A stretch of 64,000 nt of DNA from Atopsyche davidsoni (Eukaryota; Arthropoda; Insecta; Trichoptera; Hydrobiosidae). The notes below the pieces were generated by a model. The model saw only the letters and a list, made by a program, of their open reading frames with translations, was not told where the DNA came from and did not search any database. Below, piece after piece: positions 36,520 through 47,198 of this stretch. Numbering within the stretch: position 1 is the first letter of the stretch; each line of letters starts with the position of its first letter. A program made the position numbers and the translations under genes. The stretch spans positions 6,076,001 to 6,140,000 of the forward strand of contig JAILWY010000022.1 in assembly GCA_022113835.1 (NCBI GenBank), read 5' to 3'.

Positions 36520-36955
36520 CCTTAAGGGTCCAGGTCCCATAATCGAGTTTTTTTTGATCATTTTCTAGTCCGTTTTACGAAAAATCGACTGCACAAATCA
36601 AAAAAATTTAAATGCAAAAAGTTTGATACATCCCTTTTTCCGAATAAAATATATTTTTATTTCTTATAAATTTACTATTAATACGATAAATAGGTGTTTT
36701 TCCGATATATTATTTTAAAAATTAAAAAAAAAATTCTTTAACTAACTTTGGTTTTGAAAAGTCGTCATTTTATCAAATTTTTCAACATCTTCAAGATTTT
36801 ATTTTACCCTGAAAATGGACGTTAATTAAAAAATAAAAAATAATCAAATATAATTTATAGTTTTTTCAATACTCTGTAAAAAAATCAACTTTCGACATAG
36901 AAATATAAAGCGACAATTAAATTAATTAAATGACACGATTTCGCCAGACTGCCTT
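36520..36955 (+). mobile_element. Repeat family R3, copy 3
   Basis: It starts TTAAGGGTCCAGGTCCCATA and ends GACACGATTTCGCCAGACTG. It has a deletion of about 100 bp relative to the copy at 61465. Confidence 0.75.
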
Positions 36956-37914
36956 AAATATTGCATTTTTTTTAAATCAGTTAAATTGCTTGCAGCTATG
37001 CTGAATTTATGTCAGATGGTCGATATATTTCAAAACACGTAGCCACGAATCCAAAACACTTAACATGATGCGAGTTTCATCATTGCTAATGTACAAATGA
37101 AGTTGCAACGCAGTGATCATCTTGCAAACTCAGTTTGAGTTAAATTCATAATTCAATTAGCATACACAAATTGGTGAAGTGGCGGCGCGATAATGGATAT
37201 TGAATTATTTTATGATTTCAATTTAAATCAGGGTTCCAATTTGTTAAAGGTTCCTGCGGGAGTTGTGGGGGTGTGAGGGTGTGAGGGTTGTGTGGGGAGT
37301 CCCCCTGATCGTGAAATCAGCGGGGATTCCCAGAGCGGCGTCAGCGCAAAATCAAAGAGAATCAGCCTGCCTCGCTGTTTGTTCTCTCTTCTCAAAGTTT
37401 GCTTTTTTAGTTGGAGTTTCAATTTTCACTTTGCACTGCGAACCTTGAAAAAATAAATTTGTTTACATGCCTACTTTTCTAATAGAGTGCTTCTGGAATG
37501 CTTAAAATCAATCGCAGTCTAGTGGTTTTTTTAGTTAGTTTCGGATTAAAGAAAAGCAAATGCCTTTTGATTTTTTAACAATCGGTTGTATGATTAAGAA
37601 TTACTAGTTTACATGTCAATTTAAAAAAAATGTATGTATGACTTTTGACGTCCTCAGAGTTCGTATTCCATAGCAGTGTCTGTATATTTTGTATGGAATA
37701 AATATTGATACAATTGATGTTTGAAATTAATTAGCAAATCTTCGCGAGGAGAATCTCAGAATCTTATGATAAAGAAAGTGAACACTTTATCTGTTAGGTG
37801 TATTGAATTTTTGTGATTTGTACGGGAAATAAGAAAATGTTAGAGCATTGAGGATCGAAAATTATTGTAAAAATTAATTTTACCTGTAAAAGCGACAAGA
37901 CAGTAAATATAATA
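36956..37914. other. Unclassified intron 1 sequence
   Basis: A GTGTGAGGGTGTGAGGGTTG run lies at about 37265-37295. No exon or element was recognised. Confidence 0.3.
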
Positions 37915-38303
37915 CACTAATACGCTTTACGCGAAAGATACGTTCCGGAAAAAATCGCGTTAAGTGAAATTCGCGTATATCGGGGTTTACGATTAAACAT
38001 ACATACAGAGTCAAAATTAATACAAAAAATACGAATCATTTGAATCAATCACTTTATGGAATCATAATCACATGTTATTTTTACTGAAAAATACATGTAT
38101 TGTTTTTTGGGTAGCCTTTCTTTAACGTTCTTGTAAAATTGTTGTTGTTTTTAATTGTTAAGAGAAGTCAATGTCTAAATTATGTTCGTACACATTCTTA
38201 AAATAAGAAATTCGCGGAATCGGAGGCATTTTAACGCGAAATTTGAAAATCGCGTTATAGTGAAACCGCGCATAACGGGGTCGCGTAAAGCGGGGTATTA
38301 CTG
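37915..38303. mobile_element. pogo/Tigger-like non-autonomous TIR element, copy 1
   Basis: The right end, GGGGTCGCGTAAAGCGGGGT then ATTACTG|TA, mirrors the left TA|CACTAATACGCTTTACGCG. TA flanks both ends. The interior repeats GCGTTAAGTGAAATTCGCGT, and further terminal-like blocks give an extended inverted structure. It has no coding sequence. The superfamily is inferred from the TA target and end sequence. Confidence 0.75.
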
Positions 38304-38304
38304 T

Positions 38305-38726
38305 AAAGTGGACCCCAAGGGATCCCTGGGATCATTTAGGGGGTTCTTAGAAAATTAAAATCGATTTGGGGGTTCTTGAACAACGTCAGAGGGTCCGCGC
38401 AAGGTTTAATATAAAATAAAAAAATTGTGACACCTTTTTATCAATATGGAAGTTAAAATAAATAACAATGAATACATTATTAGCGATTTTTACGTCATAA
38501 GTAAAATATAAATATAGACAGGTGCATAAAATACAAGTAATAACAGGCATCGCGGTGAGTCAGGCAGGTTAATAGAGTCGATACTTGCACCAACTTGTCT
38601 ATAATACGAATTTATGTACTTTTTCACCCTGGGGCAGTAGGCAAGTTTTGACTATGAAAGGGGGTCCATGGGCAAGTTTTGACTATGAAAAAGGGTCCGT
38701 GGGCCAAAAGAGTTTGAGAGCCACTG
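38305..38726 (+). mobile_element. hAT-type element, family A, copy 2 (5' truncated)
   Basis: It begins at AAGTGGACCCCAAGGG, having lost its first 12 bases where it abuts the preceding element, and ends GAGTTTGAGAGCCACTG. Near the 3' end a 32-bp stretch (GGGCAAGTTTTGACTATGAA...) is duplicated in tandem. Confidence 0.8.
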
Positions 38727-38920
38727 ATGTAAAGAATAACCAATTGATGGGACATTGAATAACAATGAACACTAAATCTGTTAGCTGTCTTAAATGGTGC
38801 TGAGATTTTGTATGACATTAAATTTTTCTATTACCAGAGTTTTTGTGAATTTGTTTGGTGTAGTCATCAAGTGGGCACGGAGCAGTCGAAGAGAGTTCCC
38901 CTTGCCGAGGTGCTCCATTT

Positions 38921-39471
38921 TTTTAAAATTTATTTTTTATAGGTTTGGTACCTTGCTTGTTATGTACATGGTTTGTCACCACAATTTGGGGAAACTTTCC
39001 AAACTAGTCAATCGAAATTGTGCTATATATGGGAGTGACTGAAGCTACACCCCCTGGTTTATCTTCTTTATGGTTCCGATGACACGCTTCGAGAAGCCAT
39101 CCAGTGACTTCATCAACTGTGGGTGTCTCGCCACTGACTTCAGGTCATCCTGTCGGCATTGGCGCTCCAGTTGGTGTCTCTGAGGGCTAACGATGGGGCA
39201 TGAATTTGCAAGGTGGATCACTGTTTGTGGAGTAATATCATCACAAGGGCATGTGTCAAGTGGAACCTGCGGAGATAACTTCTCATCACTCCATGACCCG
39301 TTAGGAGCTGAGTTGATTCAAAGCTAATCCCGCAGATATTCTTATCTTTGTTACGTTCCCTTGCGGAGAGCTTGTGTACATTTTGTTTCATGTGTCCGTT
39401 ATAATTTTCCTCTGGAGATTTTTTGCGAAACTCAGAGGAAGGTCGGAAAATACATAATTCATTTTCTTTTT
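38921..39471 (-). mobile_element. LINE (non-LTR retrotransposon), 5'-truncated, just before exon 2
   Basis: It is flanked by the 12-bp duplication GGTGCTCCATTT (38909-38920 and 39472-39483). The A-rich tail lies at 38921-38940 (T-rich on this strand), so the element is antisense to the gene. It encodes GISFESTQLLTGHGVMRSYL followed by RRFHLTHALV, the C-terminal region after the reverse transcriptase (RNase H/terminal part) of R1/LOA-like LINEs, with stops. Only about 550 bp is present. Confidence 0.87.
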
Positions 39472-39503
39472 GGTGCTCCATTTAAGTGCGGTCCCTGTTA
39501 CAG

Positions 39504-39717
39504 GAGCTGGTGTCCGCCAACCCCAACCAGCGCAACTGGCGCGGGATCCTCATCGCGCTGCTCGTCATCGTCACCGTGCTGGCGCTGATCGTGACGTCCG
39601 TGGTGCTGCTGACTCCGCCCGAGGAAGGACCACGCGTGCGAGGACGTCGCCTCCGTCTCCAGGACCTGCTCAGCGGCGAGCTGGTGCCTCTGCGCTTCAA
39701 CGCCACCTGGGTCTCAG
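39504..39717 (+). CDS. DPP6/DPP10-like: DPP6/10-like exon 2: transmembrane helix and stalk
   Basis: This exon encodes residues 12-82 plus the first base of codon 83. It begins after TTACAG in phase 0 and ends at CTCAG|GTCAGT. In order it holds: NQRNWRG just before the membrane, an uninterrupted hydrophobic run of about 22 residues (26-47, starting ILIALLVIV), then PPEEGPRVRGRRLRLQDLL, a basic juxtamembrane stalk, and an N-glycosylation sequon (N77, FNATW). The single helix near the N-terminus without a signal peptide gives type II topology, as in the S9B family. Codon use is strongly GC-biased while the flanking introns are AT-rich. A truncated LINE lies just upstream, its target-site duplication ending 20 bp before the exon. 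This is the most diagnostic exon in the window. Confidence 0.93.
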
Positions 39718-39899
39718 GTCAGTGCCCCCCAGATTCACTGAGATGCTACTCCTCTAGTACCTGACCAGTTGACTACTCCTCTAGTCTTCTAGACTATAAA
39801 ATCTATCGCTTCCTGAACCATCTCAGGGATGAAGAATTGTACCAGCCAGCCTTAAATTTTAATTCACCATCACTGCAACTTACTACCAATGAGCCTAAT

Positions 39900-40230
39900 T
39901 AAATATTACTAATAAGATTAGGCACATTAGTTCACACATAGAAGTGCTTGCAAATCACTTAATATTGGTTGGCCTAGGCACATTGCTTCATATGTAGAGT
40001 ATGATTGTTAAAAAGTCTCGATTAATGGATGTGATTCGTTAGTACAAGGGTCAGTACACCGGCCATGTAAGCCTGGGGATGTGGGTTCAAATCCCACACA
40101 AATCACGATGATATTTTTCTGAGAATTTCTTTCATCTTCTATGTGTGAACTAATGTGCCTAATCAAATTAGTAATAAATAAATAAACCCGTAATAGGTAA
40201 TAAATACGCACTTGATTGACGTTCAATCCA
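39900..40230 (+). mobile_element. tRNA-Thr-like SINE, copy 1
   Basis: The head at 40031-40106 is 76 nt, with acceptor GTGATT/AATCAC, an anticodon loop with TGT, and a perfect T arm GTGGGTTCAAATCCCAC. The body and tail (ACTAATGTGCCTAATCAAAT, TACGCACTTGATTGACGT) match copies at 41323 and 46801. Mismatches in the D and anticodon stems and two extra bases before the acceptor argue against a working tRNA gene. Confidence 0.8.
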
Positions 40231-41322
40231 TTAAATAGACATACATCAAATTAAATATTTTTAAAAAATGAGAATTTTTCATCCGCTTTTTGTAATCGAA
40301 TCACTCGCGAAACGAAGAGAAAAAAAAGCTACTTAATTATTATTAGTAGCTTACAAAAACTTCAGGAATTCCACAGTGCTTGTTTACCCACTCAATAAAA
40401 GAAAAACTCGACGATGTATTTGACGAAGTATTTGCATAAAAAAACCTTTACCTGAAACTCTCAACCCCCGCTAATTGCCGAGAATTAATCTATGACATTT
40501 CTTTTCCACCCCCATCCCTCGGTCCGGAAAAAAACGAGCAAAACATCGGAAAGATTTTAAATCATAGGATGTTGCTGCAACTTTTTTTATTTCGAAGGAC
40601 TGGACAGATTAGAGAGACGCTACGGTTGTAATCAAATTTATTTAATTAATCATTTTTCTTTGATTGAAGATATATTTTTAATTTTTTTCCACCACCATCG
40701 TGGCTGAGTAAAAAATTGGGACATATTTTTCTGGCTGATTTACACGTATTTTTTTAAATTTATTACAGTATTTTTTCGTCGTTCATGTGTGAATCGATTG
40801 CTCAAAACATATTCGTATGTGAAACTAATTAATTTCAAAGTAAAATAGCTTTTATCTTTTTGTAATAATCTAAAATGTAACGTTACAGCAAATTATTTAG
40901 GATTTAATGTGAATTCCGCGGATTTATGCACAGTTATATTAGTGTTTATGAATGTTTAAGTATATCATTAAGATTATTTTAAAAGCAATCTTCATTTCCA
41001 CTAAACCCGTGTCGTGCTCAAAAGCACTTTTCAGAACTAATAAAAATAAAACCACATCGAGTCTTATCAAAAATTTAATCAAAGGAAACCTTTGAACAGA
41101 ATTCAATATGAGATTACGCGGAAACGTCTGGCACTGAAAACACCTTTCAGATAAAAAGCCGATGAAAATTAACATCTCAAACGTGGCCCTGACGGTCTGG
41201 TTTAGTTCGAAATACTCCACATTCAAACAGCTAAGAGCATGATTGTTTTTGTTTGTAATTGACCATTCAGGGGTTTCTAAAGATAGTCTAAAGCACTTGA
41301 AATGCGAAATACAAATAAAAAT
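40231..41322. other. Unclassified intron 2 sequence
   Basis: The tail motif TTTTTTCGTCGTTCATGTGT...GAATCGATTG at 40770-40800 marks a SINE relic. The frame at 40939-41226 shows no known domain. Confidence 0.3.
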
Positions 41323-41750
41323 TGTCTATTTTTTTATTAAACGTCAATCAGATGCGTATTTATTACCCATTACGGGTTTATTATATTATTACTAATATGA
41401 TAAGGCACATTAGTTCATACATAGAAGATGATTTTAAAGAAATTCTCAGAATAATATCATCGTGATTTGTGTGGGATTTGAACCCACATCCCCTGGCTTA
41501 CATGGCCGGTGTACTAACCCTTGTACTAACGAATCACTTCCGTTTATCGAGAATTTTTAACAATCACACTCTACATATGAACCAATGTGCCCAGGCCAAC
41601 CAATATTTAGTGATTTGCAAGCACAGGAACTTTTTGAACAAAGTAACAAGTGAAGCGATTTTAGTCCTATCTGGATATTATTTTTAAAATCTATTAATTT
41701 AGCCAAGACGCGCACCATCATATACATATGTCTATTTTTTTTATTAAACG
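41323..41750 (-). mobile_element. tRNA-Thr-like SINE, copy 2, with long target duplication
   Basis: The tRNA-like head is at 41462-41537 (minus), 76 nt. The element is bounded on both sides by a near-identical stretch of about 23 bp (TGTCTATTTTTTTATTAAAC plus GTC), most simply a target-site duplication from LINE-driven insertion. A further tail fragment follows at 41770-41830. Confidence 0.8.
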
Positions 41751-41765
41751 TCTTTTTAAAACGTC

Positions 41766-42690
41766 GGGTTTCTTTAAATCATCTTCTATGCATGAACTAA
41801 TGTGCCTAATCATATTAGTAACAAATAAAAATTACCAATCTTCAAGGTCATTTTTGTTGTTCGCGGTTCTGTTTATATATTAGAGAGACGACTGACTGAA
41901 GAGTTTATTAAATTAAGGCAATAAAAAAATACCGTAAAATAATATTTTGAATCATTTATTTCAATGCATTCGGTTACATTAAATGTATCTATTTTTTCGT
42001 TTAGTTAAATGTAGAAATATGAATTATATACTGTACTTTTAAGCAAAACTTTTTACAAGTAGTTTTAAACACGCTTCTTTGAAAAGAGCAGAAAAAGCAG
42101 CGATGAGTCAGCTCGCATGGTCCTTCGAGTCGGATTATCTCTAAGAGGGATGAATTTGCGCTAATGTGATGTTTCCGCAAGGTCACAATGAATTGCAATT
42201 AGCGAGCATCAGTGTAGTACTTTGATTCTTATCGAAATATGTTGCTCAATAAAACTACGTATTATTTAATTAAAAATAAGTTTATTTATGCGAGGATGAG
42301 AATAATAAATATATACATAAATAATATACAATGCTAAAGTTGATTCACGTCTAAATCATATCCCTCCACCCCTCGCATCGTATTATCAACCTTGGAGCAA
42401 AAGGACCGCAAATTGTATTTCTTTTTGACCATTGAATATACTCGTAATTTTGTATCAGAAAGCCGATGCAGTATTAAAAATAAAAAGTATCAGGAGCACA
42501 CTCGAGCTCCTCGAGATTTATCACACTTTTACAAAATATATTTATTTTATAATGGCCAAAGTAGTAAAAACCAATGTATTGTACTTCAACAACATATTTA
42601 AAACAACAGCCAGGTAATAACTCCTTTTAGTTTAATTTTAGTTACGTTTAGTATCATTATTATTATATAATCTATGTTTAAATCTTCACA
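41766..42690. other. Unclassified intron 2 sequence
   Basis: A SINE tail fragment continues to about 41830. The rest is AT-rich without recognised elements. Confidence 0.35.
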
Positions 42691-42699
42691 TCTTACAAT

Positions 42700-42985
42700 C
42701 ATTTTTTTTGACCAATAATTGATCGGTCAATTTTTTTTGTCACCAATAATTATCGGTCACCTTTTTTTTTACCAATAATAATCGGGCATTTTTTTTTTAA
42801 CCAATAATTTATCGGCCAACTTTTTTTTACCAATAATTATCGGTCAATTTTTTTTTACCTAAAATTATACCGGTCAATTGTTTTGTGACCGATTTTTTTT
42901 CTGACATTTTTTGGATGACCAATTATTTCATCGGACAATATTATGTGACCTATTATTTATCGGTAAATTATTTTGACTGTCATTA
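42700..42985. repeat. Minisatellite of ACCAATAATTATCGGTCA units
   Basis: About eight units of roughly 33-38 bp alternate a T-run with ACCAATAATTATCGGTCA. The core is nearly palindromic. Units decay toward the right. Confidence 0.88.
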
Positions 42986-43454
42986 TAGCTGAATAAAAAA
43001 TAGAACTCTTAAAATAAGACTGCATTATACTTTAAACTAGAGATTATTCCCGAACATAAATAAATATATTGATTGCACTGTATGCAATGAATTCGTTAGT
43101 TTTTCTTTTGAAAACGTAATGTTTTATACATGGCAATATAATTTACCATTTGATAACAGGATTTGGCGAAAATATTTCATGAATAACAGGTAATTCGACG
43201 CCAAAAGACATTGCTAGCGGTTTATCGATGAATTCATCGCGGGAATTGCTCGCCTGCACTCTGCGACCTCATTCCTCGCATTGTCGCACACGAAATACCA
43301 GGCTCGCAGAACACAGCAGAGACCATTAACTCTACCCACACATTCAAAATATCATTCAATATCATCGCTTCACTAAACTTCCTGAAATTTATGCTTTCAA
43401 TTGTTTAAAAAAAGCAGACAATTTAAAAAACGGAGACATTGGGACAATCACCAG
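42986..43454. other. Unclassified intron 2 sequence
   Basis: Nothing recognised. Confidence 0.35.
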
Positions 43455-44002
43455 AAGCAGTCCTTTACCTGGCGAAATCGTGTCATTTAATTAATTTAAT
43501 GCTCACTTTATTTTTCTATGTCGAAAGTTGGTTTTTATACAGAGTATTGAAAAAACTATAAATTATATTTACATATTTTTTATTATTTAATTAACGTCCA
43601 TTTTAAGGGTAAAATAAAATCTTAAAGATGTTGAAAAATTGGATAAAATGACGACTTTTCTAAACCAAAGTTTGTTAAAGATTTTTTTTTTTTAATTTTT
43701 TTAATAATACTGCGCACATGGTTTATATTTAATCTTTTAATTTCAATTGAAAAAAAAACTTTTAAATGTTTAGGACTCTTGTAAAATGGACCAGATGAAT
43801 CTCCAAATTTCTACACTTCAATCGGAAAAACACATATTTATCATATTAACAGTAAATTTATAAGAAATAAAAAAATATTTTATTCGGAAAAAGGAATGTA
43901 TCAAACATTTGCATTTAAATTTTTTTGATTGGTGCGGAGGATTTTTCGCAAAACGGACTAGAAAATGATCAAAAAAACTCGATTATGCAGACTAGGCCCT
44001 TA
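43455..44002 (-). mobile_element. Repeat family R3, copy 4
   Basis: It runs from CAGTCCTTTACCTGGCGAAA to ACTCGATTATGCAGACTAGG, inverted relative to copy 1, with the full body. Confidence 0.78.
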
Positions 44003-44526
44003 AAAGACAATAGGGTCCACAAACAAAAATTATCGTGTCCTCCTAGGTTTTTACATCGAGTAAAAATTGTATTATTTAATATTATTATAGGTGTGTTGTA
44101 CTTCCTAAATATTCGATTGGACAGCCTTGAATGGCCTATTTAGACGTTAAGCCGTTAATATTAACGCTCGGCTTGGCACTTTGGTGTGAATTTAGTCCCG
44201 GTCGTTAAAATAAACAGCTTTTATTTGGCGTTTTAAATATTTCACCGTAAGTCTTTGGAGTCGGAAAAGCGAGATTTACGAGGCGATAATAGACGTAGCT
44301 CTTTATGCTGAGCTCTAAATGTCTAATGGTCCGCCTGAAGGACGTATCTCTGACGTGATCGCTGACAGCAAACTCACCGCCGACAGATCTGGCTACAGTG
44401 TATAGCAGTTCTTGAGAACGTCTTCTCGTCGGAATACAGGGTGGGTAGATGAATCCAGGCTTTACACCAAATATTAAAATTATTATCGAAGAAAGACTGG
44501 TTTAATTTGTTATGACTAGGCGATTG

Positions 44527-45052
44527 AATGTATTATGTATGACTTTCCTCTGAGTTTCGCAAAAAATCTCCAGAGGAAAATTTACACAAGCTCTCCGCGA
44601 GGGAACGTAACAAAGATGTTCTTTGATTCTGTATACAGGAATACCTGCGGGATTAGTTTTGAATCAACCCAGCTCCTAACGGGTCATGAAGTGATGAGAA
44701 GTTATCTCCGCAGGTTCCACTTGACACATGCCCTTGTGATGATATTACTCCACAAGCAGTGATCCACCTCGTGGGCTCATGCCCCATCTTTGGCCTTCGG
44801 AGACACCAACTGGAGAGTCAATGCCGACAGGGGGGCCTGAAATCAGTGGCGAGACACCCACAGTTGATGAAGTCACTGGATGGCTTCTCGAAGCGTGTCA
44901 TCGGAACCATAAAGAGGATAAACCAGGGGGTGTAGCTTCAGTCACTCCCATATATAGCACAATTTCGATTGACTAGTTTGGAAAGTTTCCCCAAATTGTG
45001 GTGACAAACCTTGTACATAACAAGCAAGGTACCAAAACTATTTTAAAAAAAA
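44527..45052 (+). mobile_element. LINE, 5'-truncated, with 15-bp target duplication
   Basis: ATGACTAGGCGATTG lies at 44512-44526 and again at 45053-45067. The element ends in an A-run (about 45044-45052). It encodes GISFESTQLLTGHEVMRSYL and RRFHLTHALV, the same LINE family as 38921-39471 but in the opposite orientation, with the same 3' UTR (GTGACAAACCTTGTACATAA). Confidence 0.92.
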
Positions 45053-45067
45053 ATGACTAGGCGATTG

Positions 45068-45614
45068 CGATCATTTTTGTTTTGGACCGTTTTACTGAAG
45101 AGGCTTTCAAAAAACAAAACTTGAACTAACTGCTTGCTATTTATAATATATGTACTGATTTCCACCTTTTGTATTCATCTCAAATAGCTCATGTTTAATA
45201 GGCCGATACGATTTTCTATCCCATTCTCTCTAAGTCGGTATACAGGGTGAGCATGCCAGCTGGAAACTACCTTTTGTTGTATATAATATATGAGCCACGA
45301 CTGAATACATAAAAAATCTGGTTTATATTTATTGCGTTCAATGATGTGTAAATGGTGAATTGGAGGTCTAATCTGTAATTAAACAAATCACCCACTAAAT
45401 AAAAAAATAATTTCCGCAAGTAATATACAGTTAAATCATTGCTTCCACAATAAATTACTATTACTTTTTTAGAACTCAAATATGAATGTAAATTGTCTTC
45501 GATGAAACTAAAACAGACCCGAGTCTAATAACACCTGTTAGGGATTTATTATTTTAATAATTTTAATCTATTTATGTGACTGGGGCCAGATTGTGATGGT
45601 GTTCCTCGTTGCAG
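45068..45614. other. Unclassified end of intron 2
   Basis: AT-rich; the last 30 bases contain the exon 3 acceptor (TTCCTCGTTGCAG). Confidence 0.4.
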
Positions 45615-45706
45615 GTGAAGAGCTGGTTTACAGAGACCAGTGGGGCGGCATCAGCCTCCTCCACGTGAATGGCTCCAGCAAGGTGCTCATGGCCAACACC
45701 ACCTTC
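45615..45706 (+). CDS. DPP6/DPP10-like: DPP6/10-like exon 3: start of extracellular domain
   Basis: This 92-bp exon completes codon 83 (Gly) and encodes residues 83-113. It reads GEELVYRDQWGGISLLHVNG and continues to MANTTF. It begins after TTGCAG and ends at TTC|GTGAGT in phase 0. EELVYRD matches the place in S9B proteins where the beta-propeller domain starts. Two N-glycosylation sequons are visible, N101 (NGS) and N110 (NTT), consistent with the extracellular side. Acceptor, donor and both phases fit exons 2 and 4 exactly, although the exon is too short to stand out on length alone. Confidence 0.9.
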
Positions 45707-46646
45707 GTGAGTATACCAACTACTTCACACACCATGCTTTATTTTTAATTTACCCTTCCCCATTTTTATCCTTCTCAGAAAAACTACGGGATGTTCGGAA
45801 TATCAACATGTCACAACAAAAACTTTATGCTTAACAATAAATTGATTGATTTTACTCGCGTGAGTAAAATATCATGTTTTAAATTAAACTCTTGTTACAT
45901 AATTTAAATTTTCAAAGAGCGGTGGATTTGCCATTGATATTGTATGGCATCAATGGAAAATCATATGATATTAAAATATCAACATTTAAATACTATTAAA
46001 ATAATATATATATACACCATGCATATGAGATTTTTTAAAAATGATTTTTTGATGTATATATTATTATTTAAAATTAACTTTAATAACATTTTCTTTAAAA
46101 TACAATATCTACAAATAATATCATACTTATTTATTTTTTTGCAATCTATAAAAATACTTATTAAAGCTAGCTATTAGAACTGCATCAAACAGAGTAACGC
46201 TATTAGCCTGTATGGACGTCTTATGCGGTTATTTTGAATACTCAATAATTGATATGTTTAGGGGTTTCTCTTTCAGTTTGCGCCACTTATCCGGGATTTC
46301 CCCGGCGCCTCTAAAAACACGATTTTATTAACTTCTGGAATGGTTTCTGTTTGGGAATCCTGTGCGGACGGTTGCCTGCCAGCAGGCGCAGACGGATACA
46401 CTTTCTTATTTGTATTATTTACTTGCTGTGGTAATTTACAAACGATAACCGAAACTTTACGCGACCTAATATCAAAGAAAATAAATATCATAAAAGCTTT
46501 GTTGTTAAAGATGTTGTTTAGAATAATTGAATGTATCGGTTCTGCACTTACATATAACAATTCAAATGTCGTTGAATTGGATACAAAATCTGGCTGAGGC
46601 TGATTTTAATTTCGTCTGTGTTTTTTGTGAAAACATTTTGTATGTA
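45707..46646. other. Unclassified start of intron 3
   Basis: AT-rich. The paired frames at 46273-46560 and 46340-46597 lie in a GC-richer stretch without a known domain. Confidence 0.35.
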
Positions 46647-46721
46647 CAGGAATACCCCGCTTTACGCGAGGGAAAAAAGAAAAAATCGCGTTAAGTGAAA
46701 TTCGCATATATCGGGGTTTAC

Positions 46722-46848
46722 TTTTTGGATTGGACGTCAATCAGATGCGTATTTATTACCCATTACGGTGCCTAATCATATTAGTAATAATATAATAAAC
46801 CCGTAATGGGTAATAAATACGCATCTGATTGACGTCCAATCCAAAAAA
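46722..46848. repeat. Perfect 47-bp inverted repeat
   Basis: 46722-46768 (TTTTTGGATTGGACGTCAAT to CCCATTACGG) is exactly mirrored by 46801-46847, with a 32-bp spacer. The arms are SINE tail sequence in opposite orientations. Confidence 0.97.
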
Positions 46849-47198
46849 TAAGACATACGTATATGATGGTGCGCGTTTTGGCTAAATTAATAGATTTTTT
46901 AAAAATAATATCCAGATGGGACTAAAATCGCTTCACTTGTTACTTTGTTCAAAAAGTTCCTGTGCTTGCAAATCATTAAATATTGGTTGGCCTGGGAATA
47001 TTGGTTCATATGTAGAGTATGATTGTTTAAAATTCTCGATAAACGGAAGTGATTCGTTAGTACAAGGGTTAGTACACCGGCCATGTAAGCCAGGGGATGT
47101 GGGTTCAAATCCCACACAAATCACGATGATATTTTTCTGAGAGTTTCTTTAAATCATCTTCTATGTATGAACTAATGTGCCTAATCATATTAGTAATG
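46769..47198 (+). mobile_element. tRNA-Thr-like SINE, copy 3 (nested)
   Basis: The head at 47049-47124 is 76 nt, with the same acceptor, TGT anticodon loop and T arm as the other copies. The upstream body contains TGGTGCGCGTTTTGGCTAAA and TGCTTGCAAATCATTAAATA. It is inserted in the pogo-like element. Confidence 0.82.

Noticed and set aside
40031..40106. Functional tRNA-Thr gene
   Set aside because: D and anticodon stems contain mismatches, two extra bases lie before the acceptor strand, and the unit repeats with a common SINE body.
42700..42985. CRISPR array
   Set aside because: Units are degenerate, lack distinct spacers, and lie in a eukaryotic intron; it is a minisatellite.
41469..47124. 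72-aa frames starting MWDLNPHPLAYMAGVLTLVL at two loci
   Set aside because: They are the minus-strand translation of the tRNA-like SINE head (box B and anticodon arm), repeated with the SINE.
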